Below, piece after piece: positions 37,283 through 50,110 of a stretch of DNA of 64,000 nucleotides; within the stretch, counting starts at the first letter, position 1, and each line of letters begins with the position of its first letter. The DNA is from Cryptomeria japonica. Taxonomy: Eukaryota > Streptophyta > Pinopsida > Cupressales > Cupressaceae. Location of the stretch: assembly GCF_030272615.1 (NCBI RefSeq), contig NC_081414.1:809943069-810007068 (forward strand), written 5' to 3'. The notes below the pieces were generated by a model. The model was not told the DNA's origin and searched no databases. It worked only from the letters and a program-made list of their open reading frames with translations. The position numbers were made by a program, and so were the translations under genes.

Positions 37283-40200
37283 TTAATGTATTATTAATTA
37301 ATAAAAGAAGTATAATAATCAAATGTTAAGAGAACATTATATATATAATCTTTGAGGAGAAGTTTTTCAAATATCGCATACAAGAAAATTTATATGAAGG
37401 AAATTTAGAAAAATAAAATGATTTTTTTTGGTAAAAATTGTATTTAGAGAAAGAATATTGGTAATGGTTTTACATGAGTCATTGATTCAAGGAACAAGGT
37501 CATTTTTTTATTAAGATCCTTCGAGCCAATTAGAATTCTTATGATGAGAAGTGGAATGTGTAAAATAAGAGAAGATATTGATGTATCACCCTTATAAATA
37601 TATTTATGGATTGACTTTGATTTATTTAATAGATTAAAATCCTATGATATGAATAAGAAAAAGTACAAAATGGCTAAGCATATGAGGTTTCTTAAAAGAA
37701 AGCTAAGAAAAACTAATTTGCTTCAATGAAAAGTTGAAAGATACATTGAGATGGATGAACAAGATGTGGACAAAAAATGACTAATATTGTTTATGTTGAG
37801 ACATGGAAGGAGAAATATTTTTAGATCATTCATAAGGGGAATAGACATAGGAAGAAGAGACAAAAGTGACACCAACCCATTCCAATTATTTTTTTCACCC
37901 TTGATGGATAAAAAGATAAGCCAAAAAGAAAGTGTGATTACCAACTTTCATTTTCTCTTTAATATAGGGAAAGATATTTATGTAAGCTAGAGTTTGCAAC
38001 ATACAATTAGGATGATAGAATCACTTATGAAAAACTATAAAAAATAAGTTAGAAGTATAATTCTTAATAGTTTCACTAGGATCTTTTGTCTAGTGTGCTA
38101 ATTGTATGATAGTTACTTTTAAATCCATTTCAAATTAGAGATAGAAGGTGATTGCATGTGCAATATTAGGGGTGGGGTCTAAGAAGATAGAATTTAATAT
38201 GCATAACCAATGAAAATAATCACCTATTAAAGTATTATGAAAGAATTCAGCTAGGGTACAATCATCACATGTATATTGACTTAAGAAAACACTATATTTT
38301 ATTCACATGATGAATATGATATACATGATCATTATATTTATCAAAGCGTACATTACAATGTCACTAGGATAAGGATACAAAAGAATCATTTAATGGAGTC
38401 GAGGAGAGATTAACCATGAAGGTGTGGTATGAAAGGTAGCAGTACAAGTGATAAAATAGAATTACACATCTAGCTTCTTAAGTTTGGTATACACATTATT
38501 CCAATTGGGAACATGAGGTTAATAAGGCACATAACCAAGCCCCCATGGGTTAGAGTAGTTGGTCTTAAGTCTCGGGTTTGCTTCCTGGGGTCTTGGGTTC
38601 GACTCTCTCTCTCAGAGTTATTCTGCCAAAGACACTTGGGGGCGGTGCTGATGGCACCGTGGCTGCAGGGACTAGTCTCGCCCCCAACTCGCCCCTTGCC
38701 TAAATCAGGGTAAGGTCAGGGTGCCAGGCTGGGGCCACGGGGATACTTTGACGACAAAAAATAAAAAATAAGGCACATAACCAAAATTAGATAAGATATT
38801 AGGATGAGGAGACGGTGGATCCAGTAAGAAACTCATGGGTAAGGGGGTGTGAGTTGAAGGGTGGAAATGGGAGGTGGTAATAGATAGAGCTAGAAGTTAA
38901 TAAGGGATTTTAGAAAGAAGTTGTAGAATAATGTTATGGAATCAATAACATACCATATTTTTTGAAGAATTGAAGACCTTATTTTTTCTTACTTTATCTT
39001 TAAATTTGGGACTAAACTCTTGTTTTTTATATTTGAGGAGGGCTATATTTGGATTTCATCATATTTCGGTTCATTTGGTTTTCAATCTCAAGGTTGCTTA
39101 ATTACATTTTAATTAAAAAATGTATCTTTATTTGGATGCTCCTGTTGAGTTTTTTTAGCATTTGTGAACTCATTATTAACTATTTTAGTTGGAATTGGAA
39201 TTTCTAGTCATGGATCATTAATCGAAAGTAGTTTATAAAGTACTTCTTGAAACTGCATCCACCCACCCACTCCAAGATTATATATTAAAAACACTATTTC
39301 TTTTTTAGATGCTACTACCTTAACTGATGTCAACTTAGATGATATTCAATTTGGGGCTCCTTGGGATACTTGTATTGGTGGGGATAAATGAATAGGTTCT
39401 ATTTAAAAAAAAACTATGACAACCATAGAACAAAGGCTAGGTGAACCAAAAAGTTTACTAGCATCATTAAAAACTATATTTCTATCCATTGATTAAAAGT
39501 CCACTCACTTTGGATTATATTTGTATTTGTGATATTCTCACATGAAATATTAGAAGTAGTATTATAACTAACAAATTAGTCTATAGTTCTAATATTTTCT
39601 ATCAAACTAGTTCAAGCATTGCTTCCTACTCCTACTAAGAGTCTTTCCTAGAAAATCAGTTACAACATAAGCTAGTGTTTCTACTTGATGTGTTCTAGGT
39701 ATACAAAGTGATAGTGAAACATCATTCTTGTATGCGGATGCGTAAGAAGTTATACGATCAATTCCTAGGTGGGGGGGAAGTTAATTTAGGTGTATTCCAA
39801 ATTTTGTACCTTTGGAAATCAAATACGATCTTTGGTGATGTGTTAATTTTTTCTTCTAGATCTCCGAGTTGTAAACTTGCTAAAATCATCCAAAGCATAC
39901 AAAACTTAACAAAACCAATCTTATTGAACCAATTGTATATATATATGCGAACATGTGAAAAATCCTTAAAATATTGAAAATCCTTGTTTATGATTTTTTT
40001 TGACCCAACTTGCAATCATGTAAAACTACAAAAAAATCCCTCTTTAAAAACATAAAATCCTAATGGTTGGTGCACTTTTATGGTTCATATGTGTGAGAGT
40101 GATAAAAAAATATTTAGCATCTTTGTTGTTCCCATTTTTCATCTTAATTTTTATCTTAACATTTAACTATTTGTAGTGACACATGATGGTATAAATTATC

Positions 40201-41518
40201 TACTTATTTTCATAATAGATCCTATTCACACTTACATACTTAAGCTTACATAGGTCATATATTTTTTGTGTCTCATATTGTAGGATTAAGGAACTTGTCA
40301 TAATCTTAGTATGTCTTGGGATTTCATCCTTAAAAATTTATAACAAGCATCTTCTCATTGTATTTTATACAATTTTTTTTTTATATCAAATAAATTATCT
40401 TGTTTCCTAGCATTTATTTTTCCTCTTTATTATGTGGATTGTAGGCGATCCTTGACTCCTATAAGATTGGTCAATAGTTCTTACATCTCATTAGAGCTTC
40501 AATATATATAATTACCTTCCCTCTTTTAGAAAAAAATCAACATTATTTTAAATAGTGCATATTAGTGCAAAATAGACCTCATGGTTGAGGTAAAAACAAA
40601 CACAAACCTACTAATTCATAAAGGCATCAAAATGTTTGGAACCAAAAATGATTTTTAATTTGAGTTCTATCAAATTCACCATACAAAATTTATATAGCTA
40701 TATTGATTCATAGAAATCCATACAAACATACAATCGACATACAATCACTATTGAATCCTCCATTGTTGTATAGACAAAACCTATTTAAATTATCTTTGTA
40801 CATTATATAATATGAAAACCATTTTTTATTTTTAATTTTACTATGGATATAGGTATATATAGAGGATGGTGTGAGTAGTTAATAGTAGTTTTTTTCATTT
40901 TATTCCTAGGTTTTTCAGCCACTGATCATACTAGTGATGGAAGGTAATGTAGCTAAGCCACCTAGTCCCAAAATATTATTAGATAGGAAGACTTTTTAAT
41001 AGCTATTGTTCTAGCACAATACTCATCCCTTAGTGCTAACAATCACTTTAGAACTGCTAATGCTATAAATAACCCTAATCCAAGCCTAGAATTATTCCCC
41101 TACAATTATGAAATGGTGCTAGTTAACTTTTCTTTTTTGCGAGAAGGGAGAGGTTATTTTTAGAGCATAACATGAAGATACAATGTTAATTATAATAAAA
41201 AAATATAGAATTTGCACGATTTTCAAAGGATTTGTGTCATGGCGGCATCTGAATGAGGTAATATAAATTGGACGGCAACAGTCGTCATTGAAAATATCAC
41301 ATTTAAGTTTTTGTCGTAGCTTGTGATCAGATTACATTGATTTTAGTACGCTCACATAGAAATGCAATCGAAAATATAGAATTTGACGTATTCATACATT
41401 GAATCATTAGTCTCTTAAGAGTTCAATATCTACTTCGCTTCTTCGCAGTCTGAATCTAGTTTACTATTTATAATTTTTGCATATTTTAAGTGTGTGAAAT
41501 CAAACAATAATACGAATT
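37283..41518. repeat. Block B: second copy of the duplicated block
   Basis: Aligns with block A from 37387 (= position 1) onward and with block C, including the shared SINE. It lacks the solo LTR of block A. It departs from A and C near 41126-41160 (a local replacement next to 'gaaatggtgctagtta') and at its right end, where after 'cattttaagtgtgtgaaatcaaa' it passes into Copia fragment 2 at about 41519. No complete gene is visible. Confidence 0.82.
38539..38769 (+). mobile_element. tRNA-derived SINE, copy in block B
   Basis: Same insertion as in block A: B box GGTTCGACTCT at 38596-38606 (closer to the pol III consensus than block A's) and the 15 bp target duplication aaggcacataaccaa at 38524-38538 and 38770-38784. 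Confidence 0.85.
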
Positions 41519-43015
41519 AAAATAGTGAAGAATTGCTAGAACAAGATTTTGCATCTTGGGAAAATATAAGAGGAAAAATGTTAATTTGTTTTAGGGAAAT
41601 GACTATCATTCCAAAACAAAGCATAGAGATGATTCTAGTCATAATTATAGAGGTGTGGATTATGGTCAGTGATTTTTCTATGATTTTTAGGGAAGAAATA
41701 AGAATTATAGAGGTAAAAACTGATGTAGAAGCAAAGATATTGGTAGGTTCAAAATAAATGTTCAATATTTTTAGTGTAATAAATTTGGCAATTATAAATC
41801 TAAATGTTTGCATAAGAAATTTACTCATAATATTGTAGAAGATACACCAAATCTATTTCTTTCTTGTTTGAATACAAGTTCAAATGAAGAGACTTTATCA
41901 TATATTGATTTTGATTGTTTCTCACATATGACTTCTAATGAAGACATATTTATTAATTTGGATGAAACAAGTAATTATATTGTTGTATTGGAGGATAAAA
42001 AATCACATAGCACTAAAGAAAAATGAACTATAGAAGTAGAAAACAAAAATCATAATATTACATATACTTATGATACTTTTTCAGTTTCTGTTTTATAATA
42101 GAGCTTATTATCAATTAGTTAGATGATTGAGTAAAATTGTCACTTTTTAAAAAAAATCAATAAATGTATAACAAAAGATAAGTCACAACAATTAGTTAGA
42201 TGCATTGGTTGCATGAGCGTAGATGACTAGTGATTCTATGTTTCCTTTTCATTTATCTTCAAGCAATTAGTTTTTGAGTACTATAAAAGTACATGATAGT
42301 TAGTTATGGCATCAAAGATAAGGACGTCTCAATTTTGAATGTTTTCTTTTGCTTAAGAAGAAACATATAGTTGGAGGATTATCTTTTCTTAATAATAAAT
42401 AAGAAATTTGACAACAATATTTAATTGGAAGACAAAAAATAAACTAGAAAAATGTGATTGATTTGTCTAGAAGGGCAAGAGGAGCTCTTGAAGTTATTGG
42501 TATTGATTTATGTGGTCCCATTACAACTCTCTCACTAAATACATCCAAGTATTTTCTGACTTTCATTCATGGTTTTTCTTGTAAAACTTGGATCTATCAT
42601 TTGGTTGATAAATCATAATTTTTTGATAAGTTTGTTGTTTTCAAACAATTAGTTGAAAAGTCAATGGGTCCTTGGTCTGCTAGAGAAGTTGAATGGCTCC
42701 AAATGAGCCCACCAAGGATTAAGCCTTGCTGGGTGCAAGACTCAAACATCATAAGGGATGAGGCCGGGATTGTGCCCCAGGCTAATTTGGTAGAATGAAT
42801 ACCCCTCAGTCCTTGACTCATAGCCGAAGAGGTTTCAAAATATAGGCTCATGCCTCTGGGGGCTAAAACTAATTTGTGAAGGCCCTCACTAGGCTGGTGT
42901 GCTTGCAGACTTTGTGCCTTTACTGGACCATCATACTCGCAGGCCTAAACCTCCATAAAAAAGAAATTGGTTGAAAAACAAGTGGTCAATTCATTGAGGT
43001 CATCAGATCAGATCA
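41519..43015 (+). mobile_element. Ty1/Copia gag-to-integrase fragment 2 (fossil), interrupted by a SINE
   Basis: Nearly identical to 31528-32660 up to about 42650, then interrupted at 42660-42964 by a SINE. Integrase-like sequence resumes (LVEKQVVNSLRSSD at about 42966-43010). Degenerate with many breaks. It abuts block B directly. Confidence 0.8.
42660..42964 (+). mobile_element. SINE-like retroposon inside Copia fragment 2
   Basis: A ~305 bp GC-richer insert flanked by imperfect ~13 bp direct repeats (aattagttgaaaa, from about 42647, and aattggttgaaaa, from about 42965). It has a B-box-like GGTGCAAGACTC in its first third and ends in an A-rich 'ccataaaaaaga' tail. The surrounding integrase sequence reads on across it, which confirms an insertion. 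It is not the same family as the 1153-1383 SINE. Confidence 0.7.
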
Positions 43016-43260
43016 GATACTAGATTTCTGAAGAATAATTTAATAAGTTTTAGAAAAAAGAACAGCACAGCTAATTGTTTTTATAACCATGGCAGGTAAC
43101 GTAGAGATTCTGTGCAAATTGTATCCTGCTCTCAACGTTGACGAAGCATAAAAATGGGCAGAGTTCGTAGGAAATTTGTTATAAAAGTGATAATATTGGT
43201 GGGACCTTTCAATCAATCAGATGAAATAAGTGAGAGAGTAAGAAATCAATGTCAATAACG
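43016..43260 (+). other. Unidentified short coding-like segment
   Basis: An ATG at 43089 in good context (ataaccATGGC) opens 20 codons (MAGNVEILCKLYPALNVDEA) ending in TAA, and the same frame continues with KWAEFVGNLL before another stop. It reads like a decayed first exon, but I cannot name the family. The rest shows nothing. Confidence 0.2.
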
Positions 43261-45260
43261 AAGTCCAATAAATAAGTACATGCATGTATTTCAAGGTAGT
43301 GTGTCATTACAAACTATGTTTTTGTCATCGAAAATGTCACATTAATGTTCTTGACATAGCTTGTGATCAGATTAAGTTGAATTTACTACGGTCAAATTGA
43401 ATTTTATGTATTCATCCATTAAATCACAAGTTTCGTAAAAGTTAAATCTCTATTTTGCTTCTTTGTAGTCTGAATCTGGTCTAATTTAAAGATTTTACAT
43501 GTGTGATATCAAATAGTATGAATAAAATATATATACTTTTGGAATAGAGAGGAATTGCAATACAAATAGAAAAATGGGTAAAACTTCATATTGCATAAGT
43601 GTGATGGAGGAGTAGATAAAAAGTTATTAAAGTCAATATAGCATTAATTAATAAAAGAAGTAGTACATTAATATAATACTATACAAGAAATCTTTGAGGA
43701 GAAGTTTTCCAAATATGTCATGTAAGGAAAATTATATGAAAGAATTAGAAGCGTAAAAAGAGGTTTTGGTGAAAATGGTATATAGGGGAGGAATATGGTA
43801 ATGATGTGAAACGGAGGGTTATAGATGGGAGGGACAAGCTTCATAGTTGTAGTATATGTGAATAATTTGAAATAAATATGAAATGAGTATTAGAAGAATG
43901 ATGATCATGTGTAAGTATATCGGGATTATTTTGATCTTCATATAACTTAGATCATAGGTGGGAATAATATGTCATGTTTTTTAAGGTTCTTCTAGCCAAT
44001 TAGAATTGTTACAAAAAGAAGCAGAATGTACATAATATGAGGGCATGGTGACGTGACCCTTATAAATAAGGTATTGTATTATTGTTATTTATGGATCAAC
44101 CTTGATTTGTATAATAGAGTTAATTCCTATGGCATGGATAAGAAAAACTAGCAAATGATCATGCATTGCATTGTTATTTATGGATCAACCTTGATTCGTA
44201 TAATAGACTAAAATCCTATGACATGAATAAGAAAGACTAATATTATTATTGCAACTTTTTCATAAGTCAAAACACACAAAAATAGAATGGAAGTGAATAA
44301 AAGAAAAGGAAGAATTAACATACTTTGAAACACAACAAAAACTATAATCATTTCCTTAAAAAGATTCAAATACAAAAGAAAAAGTGTAAAAAAAAGTATA
44401 TATGAGCATACTATAATATAACTTGTCCAACATAATATTTAAAAGTTCTTGAATAATATGATGACATACTATAAGATTTTCAAATCTAATATATTCCATA
44501 GAATCAAAATAAATATTATAAATATAGACAAAGGTACAACATGATAAGGAGGCGACTTAACAATAAACTAAATAATTGCACTAATTTATTTATAATTCAA
44601 TCCAAACAATTTATAACATTAAAAGTTAGTTAAAACCAAATAATTAAATATATATTTTTTAATAAAAGTCAAAAGATTGGTGAGACTTTTATCAACTTAT
44701 TCCTACACTACCCAAATATATTGAATTAATTAGATGTAATAATAATAGAGTCATAAATGAATGTGAATAAGTCAGCCAAGATTTTCTCCTCCATTTTCGG
44801 CAAAATAATTTTCTAAAGTATTCGCAACAAAATTGGACGATTTCAGTCATCACTGAAAATATCGCATTAAATTTATTATTAATTAGATTGTGATGAGATT
44901 ATATTGAATTTTGTACGCGTACATAGAAAGCAATGGAAAATAGAGAATTTGATGCATTCATACCTTTTCGCAAGAATTAAAATATCTTACTTCCTACCAG
45001 ATCTTCATGCAAAAATAAATTGTTTTGGTATATATTTTGAAGTGTGAAATCAAATAACAAAATTAAATTATATATAATTTATAGAAGGAATATTCTTTAA
45101 TTGAACGGTTGAATTATAATCATGATGGTTTGATGGGAGAAGGTATGAGCCAATAGAAAATCATGTAGAAGAATTGTGATTCAAATAAAAGAATGGGTAA
45201 AATCTAGTATTGAACTAACTGTAACAAGAGAGAACTAGCTATATAGATAGGCATTAAATT
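43261..45260. repeat. Diverged relatives of the A/B/C block ends, two tandem modules
   Basis: 43280-43520 resembles 5165-5400 (block A right part: 'cttgtgatcagatt', 'cagtctgaatctgg'). 43640-44240 resembles 37280-37670 (block B left part, including 'cccttataaata'). 44800-45060 repeats the right-part module again, directly before block C. So block ends lie head to tail here in an older, more diverged form. 44241-44800 is AT-rich with no recognisable feature. Confidence 0.6.
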
Positions 45261-46298
45261 TAATGTATTATTAAGATCCTTCAAGCCAATTAGAATTCTT
45301 ATGATGAGAAGTGGAATGTGTAAAATAAGAGAAGATATTGATGTATCAACCTTATAAATATATTTATGGATTGACTTTGATTTATTTAATAGATTAAAAT
45401 CCTATGATATGAATAAGAAAAAGTACAAAATGGCTAAGTATATGAGGTTTCTTAAAAGAAAGCTAAGAAAAACTAATTTGCTTCAATGAAAAGTTGAAAG
45501 ATACATTGAGATGGATGAACAAGATGTGGACAAAAAATGACTAATATTGTTTATGTTGAGACATGGAAGGAGAAATATTTTTAGATCATTCATAAGGGGA
45601 ATAGACATAGGAAGAAGAGACAAAAGTGACACCAGCCCATTCCAATTGTTTTTTTCACCCTTGATGGATAAAAAGATAAGCCAAAAAGAGTGTGTGATTA
45701 CCAACTTTCATTTTCTCTTTAATATAGGGAAAGATATTTATGTAAGCTAGAGGTTGCAACATACAATTAGGATGATAGAATCACTTATGAAAAACTATAA
45801 AAAAATAGTTAGAAGTATAATTCTTAATAGTTTCACTAGGATCTTATGTCTAGTGTGCTAATTGTATGATAGTTACTTTTAAATCCATTTCAAATTAGAG
45901 ATAGAAGGTGATTGCAGGTGTAATATTAGGGGTGGGGTCTAAGAAGATAGAATTTAAGATGCATAACCAATAAAAATAATGACCTATTAAAATATTATGA
46001 AAGAATTCAGCTAGGGTACAATCATCACATGTATATTGACTTAAGAAAACACTATATTTTATTCACATGAGGAATATGATATCCATGATCATTATATTTA
46101 TCAAAGCATACATTACCATGTCACTAGGATAAGGATACAAAAGAATCATTTAATGGAGTCGAGGAGAGATTAACCATGAAGGTGTGGTATGAAAGGTAGC
46201 AGTACAAGTGATAAAATAAAATTACACATCTAGCGTCTTAAGTTTGGTATACACATTATTCCAATTGGGAACATGAGGTTAATAAGGCACATAACCAA

Positions 46299-46529
46299 GG
46301 CCCCATGGGTTAGAGTAGTTGGTCTTAAGTCTCGGGTTTGCTTCCTGGGGTCTTGGGTTCGACTCTCTCTCCCGGAGTTATTCTGCCACAGACACTTGGG
46401 GGCGGTGCTGATGGCACCGTGGCCGCAGGGACTAGTCTTGCCCCCAACTCGCCCCTTGCCTGAACTAGGGTAAGGTCGGGGCACTGGGCTGGGGCCATGG
46501 GGATACTCTGATGACAAAAAATAAAAAAT
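46299..46529 (+). mobile_element. tRNA-derived SINE, copy in block C
   Basis: Same insertion as in blocks A and B: B box GGTTCGACTCT at 46356-46366, target duplication aaggcacataaccaa at 46284-46298 and 46530-46544, A-rich tail. Confidence 0.85.
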
Positions 46530-46861
46530 AAGGCACATAACCAAAATTAGATAAGATATTAGGTTGAGGAGATGGTGGATCCAGTAAGAAACTCATGGGT
46601 AAGGGGGTGTGAGTTGAAGGGTGGAAATGGGAGGTGGTAACAGATAGAGCTAGAAGTTAATAAGGGATTTTAGAAATAAGTTGTAGGATAATGTTATGGA
46701 ATCAATAACATACCATATTTTTTGAAGAATTGGAGACCTTATTTTTTCTTACTTTATCTTTAAATTTGGGACTAAACTCTTGTGTTTTATATTTGAGGAG
46801 GGCTATATTTGGATTTCATCATATTTCGGTTCATTTGGTTTTCAATCTCAAGGTTGCTTAA

Positions 46862-47092
46862 TCATGTTTTAATAAAAAATGTATCTTTATTTCGATGCCC
46901 CTGTTGAGTTTTTTTAGCATTTGTGAACTCATTATTAACTATTTTAGTTGGAATTGGAATTTCTAGACATGGATCAATAATTGAAAGTAGTTTATAAAGT
47001 ACTTCTTGAAACTGCATCCACCCACCCACTCCAAGATTATATATTAAAAACACTATTTCTTTTTTAGATGCTACTACCTTAACTGATGTCAA
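46862..47092 (-). other. Unidentified coding-like segment, minus strand (block C)
   Basis: A 76-codon open stretch (MTSVKVVASKKEIVFLIYNL, then GVGGWMQFQEVLYKLLS and PCLEIPIPTKIV). Equivalent DNA in blocks A and B is recognisable but less open. Together with 47366-47656, about 270 bp away on the same strand, it looks like successive parts of one unknown protein. Family not recognised. Confidence 0.3.
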
Positions 47093-47365
47093 CTTAGATG
47101 ATATTCAATTTGGGGCTCCTTGGGATACTTGTATTGGTGGGGATAAATGAATAGGTTCTATTTAAAAAAAAACTATGACAACCATAGAACAAAGGATAGG
47201 TGAATCAAAAAGTTTACTAGCATCATTAAAAACTATATTTCTATCCATTGATTAAAAGTCCGCTCACTTTGGATTATATTTGTATTTGTGATATTCTCAC
47301 ATGAAATATTAGAAGTAGTATTATAACTAACAAATTAGTCTATAGTTCTAATATTTTCTATCAAA

Positions 47366-47656
47366 CTAGTTCAAGCATTGCATCCTACTCCTACTAAGAG
47401 TCTTTCCTAGAAAATCAATTACAACATAAGCTAGTGTTTCTACTTGATGTGTTCTAGGTATACAAAGTGATAGTGAAACATCATTCTTGTATGCAGATGC
47501 GTAAGAAGTTATACGATCAATTCCTAGGTTGGGGGGAGTTAATTTAGGTGTATTCAAAATTTTGTACCTTTGGAAATCAAATACGATCTTTGGTGATGTG
47601 TTAATTTTTTCTTCTAGATCTCCGAGTTGTAAACTTGCTAAAATCATCCAAAGCAT
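47366..47656 (-). other. Unidentified coding-like segment, minus strand (block C, second part)
   Basis: The block C counterpart of 2221-2511, 96 codons, differing in only a handful of residues (for example YKILNTPKLTPPN and VVIDFLGK). No signal peptide or clear domain seen. Function unknown. Confidence 0.3.
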
Positions 47657-49766
47657 ACAAAACTTAACAAAACCAATCTTATTGAACCAATTGTATATAT
47701 ATATGCGAACATGTGAAAAATCCTTAAAATATTGAAATTCCTTGTCTATGATTTTTTTTGACCCAACTTGTAATCATGTAAAACTACAAAAAAATCCCTC
47801 TTTAAAAACATAAAATCCTAATGGTTGGTGCACTTTTATGGTTCATATGTGTGAGTGATAAAAAAATATTTAGCATCTTTGTTGTTCCCATTTTTCATCT
47901 TAATTTTTATCTTAACATTTAACTATTTGTAGTGACACATGATGGTATAAATTATCTACTTATTTTCATAATAGATCCTATTCACACTTACATACTTAAG
48001 CTTACATAGGTCATATATTTTTTGTGTCTCATATTGTAGGATTAAGGAACTTGTCATAATCTTAGTATGTCTTGGGATTTCATCCTTAAATATTTATAAC
48101 AAGCATCTTCTTATTGCATTTTACACAATTTTTTTTTTTATATCAAATAAATTATCTTGTTTCCTAGCATTTATTTTACTTCTTTATTATGTGGACTGTA
48201 GGCGATCCTTCACTCCTATAGGATTGGTCAATAGTTCTTACATCTCATTAGAGCTTCAATATATTTAATTACCTTCCCTCTTTTAGAAAAAAATCAATAT
48301 TATTTTAAATAGTGCATATTAGTGCAAAATAGACCTCATGGTTGAGGTAAAAACAAACATAAATGTACTAATTCATAAAGGCATCAAAATGTTTGGAACC
48401 AAAAATGATTTTTTATTTGGGTTCTATCAAATTCACCATACAAAATTTATATGGCTATATTGATTCATACAAATCCATACAAACATACAATCAACATACA
48501 ATCACTATTGAATCCTCCATTGTTGTATAGACAAAATCTATTTAAAATATCCTTTTGAAACTTTGTACATTATATAATATGAAAACCATTTTTTATTTCT
48601 AATTTTACTAGAGGATGGTGTCAGTAGTTAATAGTAGTTTTTTTCATTTTATTCCTAGGTTTTTCAGCCACTGATCATACTAGTGATGGAAGGTAATGTA
48701 GCTAAGCCACCTAGTCCCAAAATATTATTAGATAGGAAGACTTTTTAATAGCTATTGTTCTAGCACAATACTCATCCCTTAATGCTAACAATCACTTTAG
48801 AACTGCTAATGCTATAAATAACCCTAATCCGAGCCTAGAATTATGAAATGGTGCTAGTTAGCACAATACTCATCACTTTAGAGCATAACATGAAGATACA
48901 ATGTTAATTATAATAAAAAAATATAGAATTTGCACGATTTTCAAAGGATTTGTGTCATGGCGGCATCTGAATGAGGTAATATAAATTGGACGAAAAACAG
49001 TCGTCATTGAAAATATCACATTTAAGTTTTTGTCGTAGCTTGTGATCAGATTACATTGATTTTAGTACGCTCACATAGAAATGCAATCGAAAATATAGAA
49101 TTTGACGTATTCATACATTGAATCATTAGTCTCTTAAGAGTTCAATATCTACTTAGCTTCTTCGCAGTCTGAATCTAGTTTACTATTTATAATTTTTGCA
49201 TATTTTAAGTCAATCTAGTTGAAAGTCAACTCCCATCCAACACAAATCCTTTCCACCTCAATAGGAAGAAGACCCACCTCAATAGGAATTGAAGAAAAAT
49301 ACTCAACCCCATCAAATCCAGAGAAAAAGGATTAAAAAAGCATCAGTTTGCTGGAATATTGGGTTTTAGAAAGGCTCCCAAAACCTCAAGAAATAGGGCA
49401 ACAAAAGCCTATTACCTTGTCACTTGTCAATATTGTTAGATAGAATCAACTTGGTACTAAAGGGTTCTAGATAGAATTACCTTGTGAATGGCTTAACCTA
49501 TTATTAGATAAAATCACTTGTCACTAAATTTCATATTACCTTTCTGATTTTTAATATAAAAACATTCCCATTATAGGTTATTCAATGTATTTGATACAAA
49601 ATACTGTAGGAAGGATGGTATGGGAGAAATGATAACTACAAACCCAAATGTGCAGAGGGTTAGGATTTCATAGAGCTTGATAATGATAAAAATTAATGTT
49701 AAAAATCTTAATTAACAAAAAATGTTCAATGATAATTCATTAATTTTTAATATTAGATGTGAATTA

Positions 49767-50110
49767 TAAGTCACATAGTTTATGTGTCACTATGATATAG
49801 CATATTTTTAGATAAAATCACCTAGTGCAATAAATTCCATGTTCTCATTTGGATGTTTGATATAACAATAAGACAATGTGGATAAGAACTTAAACAAAAT
49901 TATTGTAAAAAAGTAAAAAATTTTCCATTCTAACACCTAAATAAAACCCTAATGTTACTTTCTAGATTTTTTTTATGAAAATATTAAAGACATGTAACAT
50001 ATTGTATGTCTACTATAATACTTATTAGCACATGTATTAAAAAAATATGTGATGTAAAATCATCTATCATTAAATTTATATTCCCATTTAGATTTTTGCT
50101 ACAAAAATAA
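49767..50110. repeat. ~230 bp satellite, left end
   Basis: One or two diverged units with the 'aacacctaaataaaaccctaatgttactttctag' and 'catgtaacatattgtatgtctac' landmarks. Interrupted at about 50110 by unrelated DNA. Confidence 0.65.

Larger units (their letters stand above)
45261..49766. repeat. Block C: third copy of the duplicated block
   Basis: Aligns with block A from about position 125 ('ttattaagatccttc') to 5957, without the solo LTR. It starts abruptly at about 45261 after different upstream sequence. It includes the A/C-shared right part (49210-49766) missing from block B. The minus-strand coding-like stretches are best preserved here (46862-47092 and 47366-47656). It leads into satellite and MLO copy 3 as block A leads into MLO copy 1. 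Confidence 0.85.
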
